Shown piece after piece: positions 16,607 to 26,305 of a DNA stretch of 64,000 nt. The DNA comes from Pseudomonadota bacterium (lineage in GTDB: Bacteria > Pseudomonadota > Alphaproteobacteria > Micropepsales > Micropepsaceae). Where the stretch lies: positions 55,870-119,869 of the forward strand of contig JACQDN010000071.1 of the NCBI GenBank assembly GCA_016201105.1, given 5' to 3'. The notes beneath the pieces were generated by a model, which saw nothing but the letters and a program-made list of their open reading frames with translations, was not told the origin of the DNA and searched no databases. Both the position numbers and the translations under genes were made by a program. Within the stretch, counting starts at the first letter, position 1. Every line of letters starts with the position of its first letter.

Positions 16607-17133
16607 GCCGGATCTTCGGAAAGGTTTGCCAGAACGGCTATGTCGTGCGCGACATCGACGCGGCGCTGAAGCATTGGACGGAGGTGCTGGGCGTCGGCCC
16701 GTTCTACTACATCGAACGCGTGAAGATGGACTGGTTTCGCTATGGCGGGCGGCCGTCCGAAGCGGAAGTCAGCATCGCGCTCGCCAATACTGGCGATCTT
16801 CAGATCGAACTCATCCAGCAGCGCAACGACGCGCCCTCGATGTATCGCGACTTTCTCAATGCCGGCCGCGAAGGTCTGCAGCATATGTCTTATTGGACGA
16901 CGGACTATGAGAAAGACTTCACCCGATTCCTGAACCTTGGTTATCGCATCGGGCAGGAGGGCCAGATCGGCGGAGAGCAGGGACGCTTCGCCTATTTTGC
17001 CACCGAGACCCATCCCGGCACCGTGATCGAGATCTCCGACATCAGTGGCTCCAAGGGCGCCTTCTTCGAGAAGATCCGACGCGAGGCGCAGACCTGGGAC
17101 GGCTCGCGGCCGATCCGCCCGGTGCGGGGATGA
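16603..17133 (+). CDS. VOC (glyoxalase-fold) protein
   Basis: 176 aa vicinal oxygen chelate protein with two half-modules: GYVVRDIDAALKHWTEVLGV at the start and GREGLQHMSYWTTDYEKDF later, with candidate metal ligands at the His of LQHM and the Glu of GTVIEISD. Substrate unknown. ATGA overlaps with both neighbours place it in a coupled series from DUF2007 to the small membrane protein. Confidence 0.85.
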   Translation: MSRIFGKVCQNGYVVRDIDAALKHWTEVLGVGPFYYIERVKMDWFRYGGRPSEAEVSIALANTGDLQIELIQQRNDAPSMYRDFLNAGREGLQHMSYWTTDYEKDFTRFLNLGYRIGQEGQIGGEQGRFAYFATETHPGTVIEISDISGSKGAFFEKIRREAQTWDGSRPIRPVRG

Positions 17134-17531
17134 AGATCCGTCCGCTGGGTGTTTTTCTGATCGCGATCTTCTTCGTCCTCGCGACGTTGATTCTCATCGG
17201 CGTTGGCACGGCCTTGACGGTGCCAGGCACGCCGCTCGACGTCATCTGGATGCTGAGGCCGGATCGCCGCGCTTTGTTGATGCCTCACCGCGAATGGCTC
17301 GGCCCGTTTTTTCTTGCGCTATCGCTCGCCATGGCCGCGGCGTCGCTGGGTTGTTTCTCGCATCGCAAATGGGGCTGGTGGCTGGCTGTGTCGATTTTCG
17401 CGGCGAATGGCCTGGGCGATGCAGCGCAGCTCCTGATGGGGCATGTCCTCGAAGGTCTCGTCGGTATTGCTGCCGCGGGCGCAATCCTTTTCTATCTCGC
17501 GCGCCCGAAAGTGCGGGGGGCGTTCCGTTGA
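17130..17531 (+). CDS. small four-helix membrane protein
   Basis: 133 aa with four likely membrane spans: the N-terminal FLIAIFFVLATLILIGVGTA, FFLALSLAMAAASLGCF, WGWWLAVSIFAANGLGDAA and a final LVGIAAAGAILFYLARP. No family recognised with confidence. Overlaps the VOC gene by 4 nt, so it is probably made with it. Confidence 0.75.
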   Translation: MKIRPLGVFLIAIFFVLATLILIGVGTALTVPGTPLDVIWMLRPDRRALLMPHREWLGPFFLALSLAMAAASLGCFSHRKWGWWLAVSIFAANGLGDAAQLLMGHVLEGLVGIAAAGAILFYLARPKVRGAFR

Positions 17532-17634
17532 CGCCGCTCAACTGCCACAATGCGCACGCCTGTCCACGTTCGGACGTTCAGCTCCCGTTCATCGTACAAC
17601 TCTATGTCTTGATCTCACCTTGCAAAGCAGGCCA

Positions 17635-18399
17635 ATGAACAATTCGTCCGCGCTCACCAAGGTCCCCGCGGTCACGCTCGCTTTCTGGATCGTGAAAATC
17701 CTTGCCACCACGCTGGGCGAAACCGGCGGCGACACGGTGTCGATGACGATGAACTTGGGCTATCTGGTCGGCACCGCGATCTTCGCGATAGCTCTGGTCT
17801 TGCTGGTCGTACTGCAGATTGTCGCCAAGAAATTTCATCCCTTTCTCTATTGGCTGACGATCATTGCCTCCACGACCGCCGGCACGACCATGGCGGATTT
17901 CGCCGACCGCTCGCTCGGCATCGGCTATCCCGGCGGATCGATCCTGCTTTTTGCGCTGGTGATGGCTTCGCTGGCGGTCTGGTATCGGTCGGAAGGGACG
18001 GTGTCGGTACAGACCGTGAGTACGCCGAAGGTGGAAGCGTTCTACTGGTTGACCATTACCTTTTCGCAGACCCTCGGCACCGCGCTGGGCGATTGGATCG
18101 CCGATGCCGGTCTTGGCTACGAGGGCGGCGCGCTTGTGTTCGGAGCGCTGTTGGCTGTGGTTGCAGCATTTTATTATTGGAGCCGCATCTCGCACGTGGT
18201 GCTGTTTTGGGCCGCCTTCATCTTGACGCGGCCGCTGGGCGCGACCGTGGGAGACTTCTTCGACAAGCCGATCGACAAAGGCGGGCTGAATGTCAGCAGG
18301 CCGATCGCGTCGGCGATACTCGGGGCCATCATTGTCGCTTGCATCGTTATTTTCCCGCAGCGAGCCGGAAACCATCCGGGCAAAACCGTGTCGGTTTGA
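17635..18399 (+). CDS. COG4705-family membrane protein with internal repeats
   Basis: 254 aa integral membrane protein with four repeat units, each about two spans with a short acidic signature: TTLGETGGDTVSM, TTAGTTMADFADRSLGIGYP, TLGTALGDWIADAGLGYEGG and PLGATVGDFFDKPIDKGG. The recurring TxxG(D/E)xxxD pattern suggests a pore or binding site built by duplication. Family function unknown. ATG 17635 is chosen because the upstream open frame overlaps the preceding gene. Confidence 0.82.
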   Translation: MNNSSALTKVPAVTLAFWIVKILATTLGETGGDTVSMTMNLGYLVGTAIFAIALVLLVVLQIVAKKFHPFLYWLTIIASTTAGTTMADFADRSLGIGYPGGSILLFALVMASLAVWYRSEGTVSVQTVSTPKVEAFYWLTITFSQTLGTALGDWIADAGLGYEGGALVFGALLAVVAAFYYWSRISHVVLFWAAFILTRPLGATVGDFFDKPIDKGGLNVSRPIASAILGAIIVACIVIFPQRAGNHPGKTVSV

Positions 18400-18536
18400 C
18401 GTCGCGCCGATACGGGACGCAATCGAGACAAACTCAAGACAGAGTTCGCCGTTAAGGCCTTTATGGCATTTCCAAAACGTGGGCGGCTTGTTGTGGGAGC
18501 GGACGGACTGTAGCTTCCCGGCCCGTTTCAAGAAGC

Positions 18537-19442
18537 GTGCGAATCGTGGCCGACGCCAAGCCCAAACGCCTGACTTTTCAGGACCTGATCCTGACGCTCC
18601 AGAATTACTGGGCGGCGCAGGGCTGCCTCATTCTGCAGCCTTACGACGATCAGATGGGCGCGGGCACTTTCCACCCGGCGACCACCTTGCGCGCGCTAGG
18701 CCCGCGGCCGTGGCGGGCGGCCTATGTGCAGCCGAGCCGCCGTCCCAAGGACGGCCGCTATGGCGAAAATCCGAACCGCCTGCAGCACTATTATCAGTAT
18801 CAGGTGATCCTGAAGCCGGCGCCGAAGAACGTGCTCGATCTTTATCTCGGCAGCATCAAGGCGATCGGTCTCGATCCGGCGCTGCACGACATCCGCTTCG
18901 TGGAAGACGATTGGGAAAGCCCGACGCTGGGGGCCTGGGGGTTGGGCTGGGAAGTGTGGTGCGACGGGATGGAGATCACCCAGTTCACCTATTTCCAGCA
19001 GGTGGGCGGCGTCGATTGCGATCCGGTGTCGGCGGAAATCACCTACGGCCTCGAACGTCTCGCGATGTACGTGCAGAACGTCGAGTTTGTGTACGACCTC
19101 GCGTTCAACGAGCACTTCCGTTACGGCGAAGTGTTCCATCAGAACGAGATCGAACAATCAGCGTTCAATTTCGAATTGGCGGACACTGAGATCCTGTTCC
19201 AGCACTTCAAAGATGCCGAGAAGCAATGCCAGGCGTTGCTGGGCGGCAACAAGAAGATGGCGCTGCCGGCTTACGACCAGTGCATCAAGGCCAGCCACGC
19301 CTTCAATCTGCTCGACGCGCGCGGCGTGATTTCGGTGACGGAACGTGCCGCCTATATCGGCCGCGTGCGCGCGCTCGCCAAAGCCTGCTGCGAAGCCTGG
19401 CTTCAGTCGCCCCAAGGCGCTTACACGCCGAGGTATGGCTGA
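18537..19442 (+). CDS. glyQ: glycine--tRNA ligase alpha subunit
   Basis: 301 aa class II synthetase subunit that activates glycine. [19 protein letters not shown], the long invariant region around [20 protein letters not shown], and [20 protein letters not shown] are diagnostic. Starts at GTG 18537, with a second in-frame GTG at 18546. glyS follows after 150 bp that hold repeat R10. An alpha2beta2 enzyme is typical of proteobacteria. Confidence 0.96.
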   Translation: MRIVADAKPKRLTFQDLILTLQNYWAAQGCLILQPYDDQMGAGTFHPATTLRALGPRPWRAAYVQPSRRPKDGRYGENPNRLQHYYQYQVILKPAPKNVLDLYLGSIKAIGLDPALHDIRFVEDDWESPTLGAWGLGWEVWCDGMEITQFTYFQQVGGVDCDPVSAEITYGLERLAMYVQNVEFVYDLAFNEHFRYGEVFHQNEIEQSAFNFELADTEILFQHFKDAEKQCQALLGGNKKMALPAYDQCIKASHAFNLLDARGVISVTERAAYIGRVRALAKACCEAWLQSPQGAYTPRYG

Positions 19443-19465
19443 TGGGTCGTTTTATGAACCTCATT

Positions 19466-19568
19466 TGTCATCCCGGCCAAGCATTGCGCAGCAATGCGCG
19501 AGCCGGGACCCATGGTGACAACGTCAGGGTGGGTCCCAGATTGTCGCTGCGCGCCATCCGGGATGACA
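19466..19568. repeat. palindromic repeat R10 between glyQ and glyS
   Basis: 103 bp inverted repeat, TGTCATCCCGG at the left and CCGGGATGACA at the right, with internal arms CATTGCGCAGCAATGCG and GGGACCCATGG/GGGTCCC. It lies within an operon whose two products are needed in equal amounts. Confidence 0.85.
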
Positions 19569-19592
19569 GTCGTGTTTTGAAGGTCGATCACG

Positions 19593-21611
19593 ATGGCTGA
19601 TCTTCTCCTCGAACTTTTCAGCGAAGAAATTCCTGCGCGCATGCAGGGGCAGGCGGCGGCCGATCTCGAACGTCTTGTCGTCGGCGCGCTCTCCGATCGC
19701 GGGCTGATGTTCGAAGGCGTGAAAGGCTTCGCCGGGCCGCGCCGCCTTACGCTGGCGATCACCGGATTGCCCGCGAAACAGCCCGACGTGAAGGAAGAAA
19801 AGAAAGGCCCGCGCGTCGGCGCTCCGGAGAAAGCCATTGAAGGTTTTCTGCGCTCGGTGGGCATTACGCTCGCGCAGTGCCAGAAGCAGAATGACGGCAA
19901 GGGCGAGTTCTACGTCGCGGTGATCGACCGCAAGGGCAGGGCGACGGCCGAGGTGCTGGCGGAAGTTCTGCCGGAGGCCTTCGCGAAGCTGCCGTGGCCT
20001 AAGAGCATGCGCTTCCCGAACAGCGCGGTGCGCTGGGTGCGTCCACTGCATTCCATCGTTTGCACATTGGACGGCGAGGTCGTGGCGTTCGAATTCGCCG
20101 GGGTGAAAAGCGGCAACACGACGCTCGGGCATCGCTTTCTCTCGTCCGGCGCGCTCGAAGTGCGCCGCTTCGAGGATTACGAGAGGAAGCTGCGCGACGC
20201 GCATGTCGTGCTGGATGCGGCAGAGCGCAAGGAGATTATCCTTCACGAGGTGAAGCAGAAGGCCTTCGCGCTCGGGCTTGAGTTGATCGAGGACCAGGGA
20301 CTTCTGGAGGAAGTCGCAGGATTGGCCGAATGGCCCGTCGTGCTGATCGGCAAGATCGAAGACCAATTCATGGACGTCCCGCCGGAGATCCTGCAGACCT
20401 CCATGCGCGTACATCAAAAGTACTTCTCGCTGCGCGATCCCAAGACCGGCAAGCTCGCGAACCGTTTCGCGCTGGTTTCCAACATGGTTTCGATCGACGG
20501 CGGCAAGGAGATCGTCGCCGGCAACGAACGCGTGCTGCGCGCGCGGCTCTCGGACGCCAAGTTCTTCTGGGACCAGGACAGGAAGCGCACGCTGGAAAGC
20601 CGGGTCGACGATCTCAAGGCCATCGTCTTCCACGCCAAGCTCGGCACGCAGTATGAGAGGGTGGAGCGCATCGAGGAACTGGCGGGCGAGATCGCAAAAA
20701 AAATCGGCGGCGATCCGGCAAAAGCTCGGCGCGCGGCACGCCTTTGTAAAGCGGACCTGACCACTGGCGTGGTCGGCGAATTTCCCGAACTGCAAGGCGT
20801 GATGGGAAAATACTATGCCCTGCACGACGGAGAGAATTCGGACGTCGTCGCTGCCCTTCAAGATCACTACGGGCCGTTGGGCCGTACTCCGACTTCACAG
20901 AATGCGGTCACCAACTCGGTTGCGCTTGCCGACAAGTGGGACACGATCTCCAATTTCTTCAAGATTGGAGAAAAGCCCACCGGCTCCGGCGACCCTTATG
21001 CGATCCGACGCGCTGCGCTGGGGGTCGTCAAAATCATCCTCGATCGGCGCTTTCGCCTTCCCATTGCGACATTGCCTCGGTACTCGAACGAGATCATGGG
21101 TTTCTTCGCGGAGAGATTAAAAGTCGCTCTACGCGAAAGCGGAATCCGGCACGATTTGATCGATGCGGTCTTTAGCTTGGGTAACGAGACCGATCTCGTC
21201 CGGTTGGTGGATCGTGTCGATGCTCTTCAAAAGTTCCTGAAGACTGACGATGGCGCCAACCTCCTGGTTGCTTATCGCCGTGCCGCCAACATCCTCAAGG
21301 CGGAGGAGAAGAAGGATAGGACCCCGTATGAGGGCGAGCCCGATCCGGAATTGCTGACACTTGCTGAAGAAAAAGCACTCTTTGTGGAGATGGCGACGGC
21401 ATCCGAACTGATCCGCGCGGAAATCGAACGTGAGCGGTTCGTGGACGCCATGGGCGTCATGGCGCGGCTGCGCAAGCCGGTCGATGCGTTCTTCGACAAG
21501 GTCACCGTCAACGACAAGGACGCAAATCTGCGCAAGAACCGTCTGCTGCTGCTCTCTCGCCTGCGCGCGACGCTCCATCTCGTCGCCGATTTTTCGAAGA
21601 TCGAAGGATAG
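19593..21611 (+). CDS. glyS: glycine--tRNA ligase beta subunit
   Basis: 672 aa tRNA-binding subunit. N-terminal LLLELFSEEIPARMQGQAA, FPKS-like WPKSMRFPNSAVRWVRPLHS and C-terminal RLRKPVDAFFDKVTVND. Length is close to the usual 680-700. ATG 19593. Pairs with glyQ; repeat R2 begins 5 nt after its stop. Confidence 0.96.
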   Translation: MADLLLELFSEEIPARMQGQAAADLERLVVGALSDRGLMFEGVKGFAGPRRLTLAITGLPAKQPDVKEEKKGPRVGAPEKAIEGFLRSVGITLAQCQKQNDGKGEFYVAVIDRKGRATAEVLAEVLPEAFAKLPWPKSMRFPNSAVRWVRPLHSIVCTLDGEVVAFEFAGVKSGNTTLGHRFLSSGALEVRRFEDYERKLRDAHVVLDAAERKEIILHEVKQKAFALGLELIEDQGLLEEVAGLAEWPVVLIGKIEDQFMDVPPEILQTSMRVHQKYFSLRDPKTGKLANRFALVSNMVSIDGGKEIVAGNERVLRARLSDAKFFWDQDRKRTLESRVDDLKAIVFHAKLGTQYERVERIEELAGEIAKKIGGDPAKARRAARLCKADLTTGVVGEFPELQGVMGKYYALHDGENSDVVAALQDHYGPLGRTPTSQNAVTNSVALADKWDTISNFFKIGEKPTGSGDPYAIRRAALGVVKIILDRRFRLPIATLPRYSNEIMGFFAERLKVALRESGIRHDLIDAVFSLGNETDLVRLVDRVDALQKFLKTDDGANLLVAYRRAANILKAEEKKDRTPYEGEPDPELLTLAEEKALFVEMATASELIRAEIERERFVDAMGVMARLRKPVDAFFDKVTVNDKDANLRKNRLLLLSRLRATLHLVADFSKIEG

Positions 21612-21615
21612 TTCC

Positions 21616-21742
21616 ACCCTCTCTTGGGAGGGTCGAAAATTCGAGCGACAGCGAGGATTCTCGGGGAGGATCAGGAAAGGTGAACTCCTGTCGGCATCCT
21701 CCCCGAAATCGCTTCGCGATTTCGACCCTCCCTTGGGAGGGT
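21616..21742. repeat. palindromic repeat R2
   Basis: 127 bp element of the same family as R1, bounded by ACCCTCTCTTGGGAGGGT and ACCCTCCCTTGGGAGGGT, with internal TCGGGGAGGAT and ATCCTCCCCGA. Lies between convergent glyS and the DUF4242 gene. Confidence 0.88.
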
Positions 21743-21750
21743 GGATCCAG

Positions 21751-22032
21751 CTAAGCCCGCTCCGTCGTCGGGTCGATCATCTTTTTCACTTCGGTGATCT
21801 TGGTGGCGGGAAAGCCGCTCTTCTCGGCGTGTTTGCGGATGACCGCTTCGTCCTTGGCGAGGTAGACGCAGAACGTCTTGTTCTCGGCGACATAGCTCTC
21901 CTGCCATTGGATGTCGGGCGCCAGTTCGCGCAGCACTTCGTTGGATTTTGCGGCCGCACCGCGCAGCTGCTCGCGTTCGAATGAACCTACGGCAGGGATG
22001 TCGCGCTCGATGATGAATTTACGCAAAGCCAT
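21751..22032 (-). CDS. DUF4242 family protein
   Basis: 93 aa small protein, MALRKFIIERDIPAVGSF onward, with the DUF4242 pattern WQESYVAENKTFCVYLAKDE. Related actinobacterial proteins bind nickel, but that is not shown here. ATG 22032 has a GGAG element 6 nt upstream, deciding it over a longer frame from 22080. Stands alone, next to repeat R2. Confidence 0.82.
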   Translation of the reverse strand: MALRKFIIERDIPAVGSFEREQLRGAAAKSNEVLRELAPDIQWQESYVAENKTFCVYLAKDEAVIRKHAEKSGFPATKITEVKKMIDPTTERA

Positions 22033-22092
22033 TGTGTTCTCCATAAGCAGTGGGTGAATGCCCCTACGAATGCCCGACAACCGGATCGCATT

Positions 22093-22521
22093 CTAGTTCA
22101 GCTTTTGAACCGTCGGCCAGAAAAATAACGCCCACATCGCGATCGCGGTGAAATTGCTGAGCGCGAAGAACACCAGGCGGTGACGGACATTGTTGTAGGT
22201 GATGTGCACCAGCGTGTGCAGCGCGCGCAGCACCACATAGATCCATGCGATATTCAAAAACAGCGCATCAACTCTGCCGCTCACGAATAGTATCAGGCAG
22301 ATGACATAAAACAGAACCGGCATCTCCAGCAGATTCATGTAAGCGCGATTGGGGATCGACACCGACCCGGGCACATTGGCGGATTCGCCGTATTTGAAAT
22401 CGTCGGCCGTAATCTTGCCGGCAAAGCCTGCCGCGAACCGGCGTATGGGTATCAGAACCAGCACGAAGAAGGTGAGTGCCGCCAGCGCCCCCATGGGCTG
22501 GAATATCAGGTCTTGTTGCAT
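22093..22521 (-). CDS. MAPEG family membrane protein
   Basis: 142 aa protein with four likely spans, including ALAALTFFVLVLIPIRRFA, PVLFYVICLILFVSGRVD and LVFFALSNFTAIAMWALFFW. The MAPEG signature region reads NIAWIYVVLRALHTLVHI followed by TYNNVRHR. MAPEG proteins include glutathione-dependent enzymes; the substrate here is unknown. The ATG 22521 start (MQQDLIFQPM) removes a 60-residue non-conserved extension. Confidence 0.85.
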   Translation of the reverse strand: MQQDLIFQPMGALAALTFFVLVLIPIRRFAAGFAGKITADDFKYGESANVPGSVSIPNRAYMNLLEMPVLFYVICLILFVSGRVDALFLNIAWIYVVLRALHTLVHITYNNVRHRLVFFALSNFTAIAMWALFFWPTVQKLN

Positions 22522-22679
22522 GGTCGATCCCCCCGAAACCGTTCTTTCGCGCGAGACGTTACCGCAATTGTGGATGCGGCGCTGTTGTAGGTGGTGGCTG
22601 TGCGGAGCCCATGACAGATTGTGCGAAGCAGCATCGCTGACCGGCTCGCATGTCGTTGACCGGCCATGACGGGGTTCAG

Positions 22680-25355
22680 ATGGCAAAATGGGTTTATGCA
22701 TTCGGCAGAGGCAGCGCCGAAGGCAAAGCGGAGATGAAAAACCTGCTCGGCGGCAAGGGCGCGAACCTTGCCGAAATGAGCAATCTCGGCCTTCCGGTGC
22801 CGCCCGGCTTCACCATCACCACCGAAGTCTGCACCCATTTCTACAAGAACGGTTCGTCCTATCCTGCCGATCTGAAGCCTGCGCTCGAAGCGGCCGTGGT
22901 GCGCATCGGCGAGCTTGCCGGCGCCACGCTTGGGGATCCAAAAAGACCTCTGCTCGTCTCGGTACGTTCGGGCGCGCGTGCCTCCATGCCGGGCATGATG
23001 GATACCGTGCTCAACCTCGGCCTCAACCCCGCCACCGCCGAGGGGCTTGCCGCGCTCAGCAACAATCCGCGCTTTGCGTATGATTCCTATCGCCGCTTCA
23101 TTCACATGTATTCGAACGTCGTGCTCGGGCTTGAGCATCACGCCTTCGAAGAAATTCTGGAAACGGAAAAAGAATCCAAAGGCGTCGAGCTCGATACCGA
23201 GCTGGATGCCGCGGATTTGAAACGCGTCGCGCAGCTCTACAAGGACGAAGTCAAAAAACAGCTGGGCCGGCCGTTCCCCGATGACGTGCACGAGCAGCTG
23301 TGGGGCGCGATCGGCGCGGTGTTCGGTTCTTGGCAAAGCCCGCGCGCCAAAACCTATCGCCGCTTGCACAACATTCCCGAAGATTGGGGTACTGCCGTAA
23401 ACGTGCAGGCGATGGTGTTCGGCAATCGCGGCGATACGTCGGCGACCGGTGTTGCCTTTACCCGCGATCCTTCCACCGGCGAGCGCGTTCTCTACGGCGA
23501 GTTCCTGGTCAATGCGCAGGGCGAAGACGTCGTCGCGGGCATTCGCACGCCGCAGCCGATCTCCAAAGTCGTGCGCGAGCGCCAGAAGGGCAAGAAGCCT
23601 TCGATGGAAGAGGCGATGCCGGCTGCGTTCGCGGAACTCAATCGCATCGCCGAGCGGCTGGAATCCCACTACCGCGACATGCAAGACGTGGAATTCACGG
23701 TGCAGGATGGCAAGCTCTTCATGCTGCAGACCCGGAGTGGCAAGCGCACGGCGGAAGCGGCCCTCAAGATCGCGGTCGACATGGAGCGCGACGGGCTCAT
23801 CGACAAGAAAACGGCCGTTGGCCGCGTCGAGCCCGCGGCGCTCGATCAACTGCTGCATCCCACACTCGATCCCGACGCGCCCAAGCAGGCGATTGCCTCG
23901 GGCCTTGCCGCCTCCCCGGGCGCCGCCACAGGCGAAGTCGCTTTCACCGCGGACGAGGCCGAGAAGCTCGCGGCGGACGGCCACGCCATCATCCTGGTGC
24001 GCACCGAGACCAGCCCCGAAGACATTCACGGCATGCATGCCGCCAAAGGCATTCTCACGGCGCGCGGTGGCATGACGAGCCACGCGGCCGTGGTGGCGCG
24101 CGGCATGGGACGGCCCTGCGTCTCGGGTGCCGGCATGATCAAGATCGATGCCGCGGCCGGCACGATGACGGCCGGCAATGTCGTCATCAAGCGCGGCGAG
24201 GTCATCACCATCGACGGTGCCAGCGGCCAGGTCTTCAAGGGCAAGGTGCCCATGCGCCAGCCCGAACTCACCGGCGATTTTGCAACCCTGATGAGCTGGG
24301 CCGATTCCATCCGTACACTGAAGATACGCACCAACGCCGATACGCCGCACGATGCACAAACCGCGCGCAAGTTCGGCGCCGAGGGCATCGGGCTTTGCCG
24401 CACCGAGCATATGTTTTTCGACGCGCAGCGCATCATCGCCGTGCGTCAGATGATCTTGGCCGACGACAAGAAGGAGCGCGAAGCGGCGCTTGCGAAACTC
24501 CTGCCGATGCAGCGCGGCGATTTCGTCGAAATCTTCAAGGTAATGGCGGGATTGCCCATCACCATCCGCTTGCTCGATCCGCCGCTGCACGAATTCCTGC
24601 CGCAGAAGGAAGAAGAGATCGCCGAAGTCGCCAAGGCGGCCGGCACCACGACGGCGAAACTGCGCGCGCGTGCGATCACGCTGCACGAAACCAACCCGAT
24701 GCTGGGCCATCGCGGTTGCCGCCTGGGCATCACCTATCCCGAAATCTACGAAATGCAGGCGCGCGCCATTCTGGAAGCGGCACTGGAAGTGGAAGGGTCG
24801 GGCGGCAAGCCCGTTGAACTCGAGATCATGATCCCGCTCGTCGGCTTCAAGTCTGAATTGGACACGCTCAAAACCCGCATCGATGCGGTCGCCGAAGCGA
24901 TCGAGGCCGAACGCGGAAAAGTACCGAAATACCTGATCGGAACGATGATCGAACTTCCCCGCGCCGCGCTGTGCGCCGGTGAAATCGCCGAGACCGCGGA
25001 ATTCTTCTCGTTCGGTACCAACGATCTTACGCAAACCACTCTCGGCGTGAGCCGCGACGACGCCGGCACATTCCTCACCGAATATCTCGCCAAGAATCTG
25101 ATCGCGCGCGATCCATTCGTCACTATCGATCGCGACGGCGTGGGCGAACTCATCCGCATGGCGGCGGAAAGAGGGCGCAAGACCAGAGCGAAATTGAAAC
25201 TGGGAATCTGCGGCGAGCACGGCGGCGATCCGGATTCCATCCGCTTTTGTCATGAAGCGCGACTCGACTACGTGTCGTGTTCACCCTTCCGCGTGCCAAT
25301 TGCGCGACTGTCTGCCGCACAGGCCGCGTTAACAATTGGCCACGAAACGGATTAG
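22680..25355 (+). CDS. ppdK: pyruvate, phosphate dikinase
   Basis: About 891 aa. Interconverts pyruvate, ATP and Pi with PEP, AMP and PPi. N-terminal nucleotide-binding domain (NLLGGKGANLAEMSNLGLPV), central phosphohistidine domain with GGMTSHAAVVARGMGRPC (catalytic His in TSHAA), and C-terminal PEP-binding barrel ending with the catalytic Cys in GICGEHGGDPDS. ATG 22680 (MAKWVYAFGRG) matches homologues; ATG 22650 is 10 codons upstream. Follows glyS in many alphaproteobacteria. Confidence 0.96.
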   Translation: MAKWVYAFGRGSAEGKAEMKNLLGGKGANLAEMSNLGLPVPPGFTITTEVCTHFYKNGSSYPADLKPALEAAVVRIGELAGATLGDPKRPLLVSVRSGARASMPGMMDTVLNLGLNPATAEGLAALSNNPRFAYDSYRRFIHMYSNVVLGLEHHAFEEILETEKESKGVELDTELDAADLKRVAQLYKDEVKKQLGRPFPDDVHEQLWGAIGAVFGSWQSPRAKTYRRLHNIPEDWGTAVNVQAMVFGNRGDTSATGVAFTRDPSTGERVLYGEFLVNAQGEDVVAGIRTPQPISKVVRERQKGKKPSMEEAMPAAFAELNRIAERLESHYRDMQDVEFTVQDGKLFMLQTRSGKRTAEAALKIAVDMERDGLIDKKTAVGRVEPAALDQLLHPTLDPDAPKQAIASGLAASPGAATGEVAFTADEAEKLAADGHAIILVRTETSPEDIHGMHAAKGILTARGGMTSHAAVVARGMGRPCVSGAGMIKIDAAAGTMTAGNVVIKRGEVITIDGASGQVFKGKVPMRQPELTGDFATLMSWADSIRTLKIRTNADTPHDAQTARKFGAEGIGLCRTEHMFFDAQRIIAVRQMILADDKKEREAALAKLLPMQRGDFVEIFKVMAGLPITIRLLDPPLHEFLPQKEEEIAEVAKAAGTTTAKLRARAITLHETNPMLGHRGCRLGITYPEIYEMQARAILEAALEVEGSGGKPVELEIMIPLVGFKSELDTLKTRIDAVAEAIEAERGKVPKYLIGTMIELPRAALCAGEIAETAEFFSFGTNDLTQTTLGVSRDDAGTFLTEYLAKNLIARDPFVTIDRDGVGELIRMAAERGRKTRAKLKLGICGEHGGDPDSIRFCHEARLDYVSCSPFRVPIARLSAAQAALTIGHETD

Positions 25356-25538
25356 TCCGTATACTGACAACGTAGGAAAACACTGGATTTTCGATGTTTA
25401 AGTGACGCGTTGTCACGTTCATATTTTTTTTGATTTGACGATTCGATTTTTCGCGGGCACAAGGCGCGACCAATTCGGGGGTGGGAAAACTGTTTCGGAA
25501 TTAACGACGACGTCAAAGCCGCACGCAATTCAGAAAGA

Positions 25539-26189
25539 GTGAGTAAGCCTCCAATGTCCTATCCAAGACGTGAAGTGTTGCGCCGATGCGATCGCATGCT
25601 CGCAGGCGCGTTCGTTGTGGTGCTCGCAACCGCGGGTACGGCGATGGCCTATAATCAGTACACGGATGAACCCGCGGTTTACGAAACGACCGTGATGCCC
25701 GCGAGCCCGGCCGCCGCGCTGGTGAAGCCGATGCAGGCTGCGCCTTCGCCCACCGAGCTTGCGATGATGGAGCTCCTGAAGGAGCGCAACTGCCTCGCCG
25801 AAGCGATGTATTACGAAGCGCGCGGCGAAGGCATTTCCGGGCAGAAGGCGATCGCGGAAGTGATCTTCCAGCGCATGCGCACGCGCGGTTATCCGGGCAC
25901 TATCTGCGGGGTGGTCTATGAAGGCGCAAACCTTCACCGCAGCTGTCAGTTCTCGTTCACCTGCAACGGCGAGATGCGCCGAGCCAAGACCCAGCAGGCC
26001 TGGGCGGATGCCAAATATCTGGCGGCCGAAATCATGACGGGCGCCGAGCCGCTGAGCGATATGACGGGAAGGGCGACGTCGTTCCACGCCGTCAATGTGT
26101 CGCCGGACTGGTCGTATACGATGGTGAAGACGGCGCAGATCGGCAAACACATCTTCTATCGCCGCATGGCGAGCACGCACGAGATGTGA
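25539..26189 (+). CDS. SleB-type cell wall hydrolase
   Basis: 216 aa exported protein. Hydrophobic N-terminus RMLAGAFVVVLATAGTAMAY, then a Hydrolase_2 domain with CLAEAMYYEARGEGISGQKA (candidate catalytic Glu), GTICGVVYEGA and SFTCNGEMRRAKTQQAW. Likely cleaves peptidoglycan. Starts at GTG 25539 or ATG 25554; an AGAAAG element fits the GTG. Repeat R11 begins 7 nt after the stop. Confidence 0.88.
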   Translation: MSKPPMSYPRREVLRRCDRMLAGAFVVVLATAGTAMAYNQYTDEPAVYETTVMPASPAAALVKPMQAAPSPTELAMMELLKERNCLAEAMYYEARGEGISGQKAIAEVIFQRMRTRGYPGTICGVVYEGANLHRSCQFSFTCNGEMRRAKTQQAWADAKYLAAEIMTGAEPLSDMTGRATSFHAVNVSPDWSYTMVKTAQIGKHIFYRRMASTHEM

Positions 26190-26196
26190 GTGTCAG

Positions 26197-26302
26197 TCGT
26201 CCTTCGGGGCCCGCCGTGCGGGCACCTCAGGATGACGCGCTCCTGATCTCGTCATGCTGAGGTGCGACCCCGGACTTGGTCCGGGGGAGCCCCGAAGCAC
26301 GA
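26197..26302. repeat. palindromic repeat R11
   Basis: 106 bp inverted repeat between two convergent genes, TCGTCCTTCGGGGC at one end and GCCCCGAAGCACGA at the other, with CACCTCAGGATGAC/GTCATGCTGAGGTG inside. It contains the 19-bp hairpin CCCCGGACTTGGTCCGGGG, which recurs with one change inside R7. Confidence 0.88.
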
Positions 26303-26305
26303 TGA

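Noticed and set aside
22506..25253. Long open frame (915 codons) on the minus strand opposite ppdK
   Set aside because: Shadow of a GC-rich gene: composition is His, Arg and Ala rich with no family signal, while ppdK on the plus strand is fully conserved.
25411..25440. GTGAC...GTCAC followed by a T-run upstream of the cell wall hydrolase, as a ppdK terminator
   Set aside because: The stem is only five pairs and the T-run starts several bases away; too weak to list as a feature.
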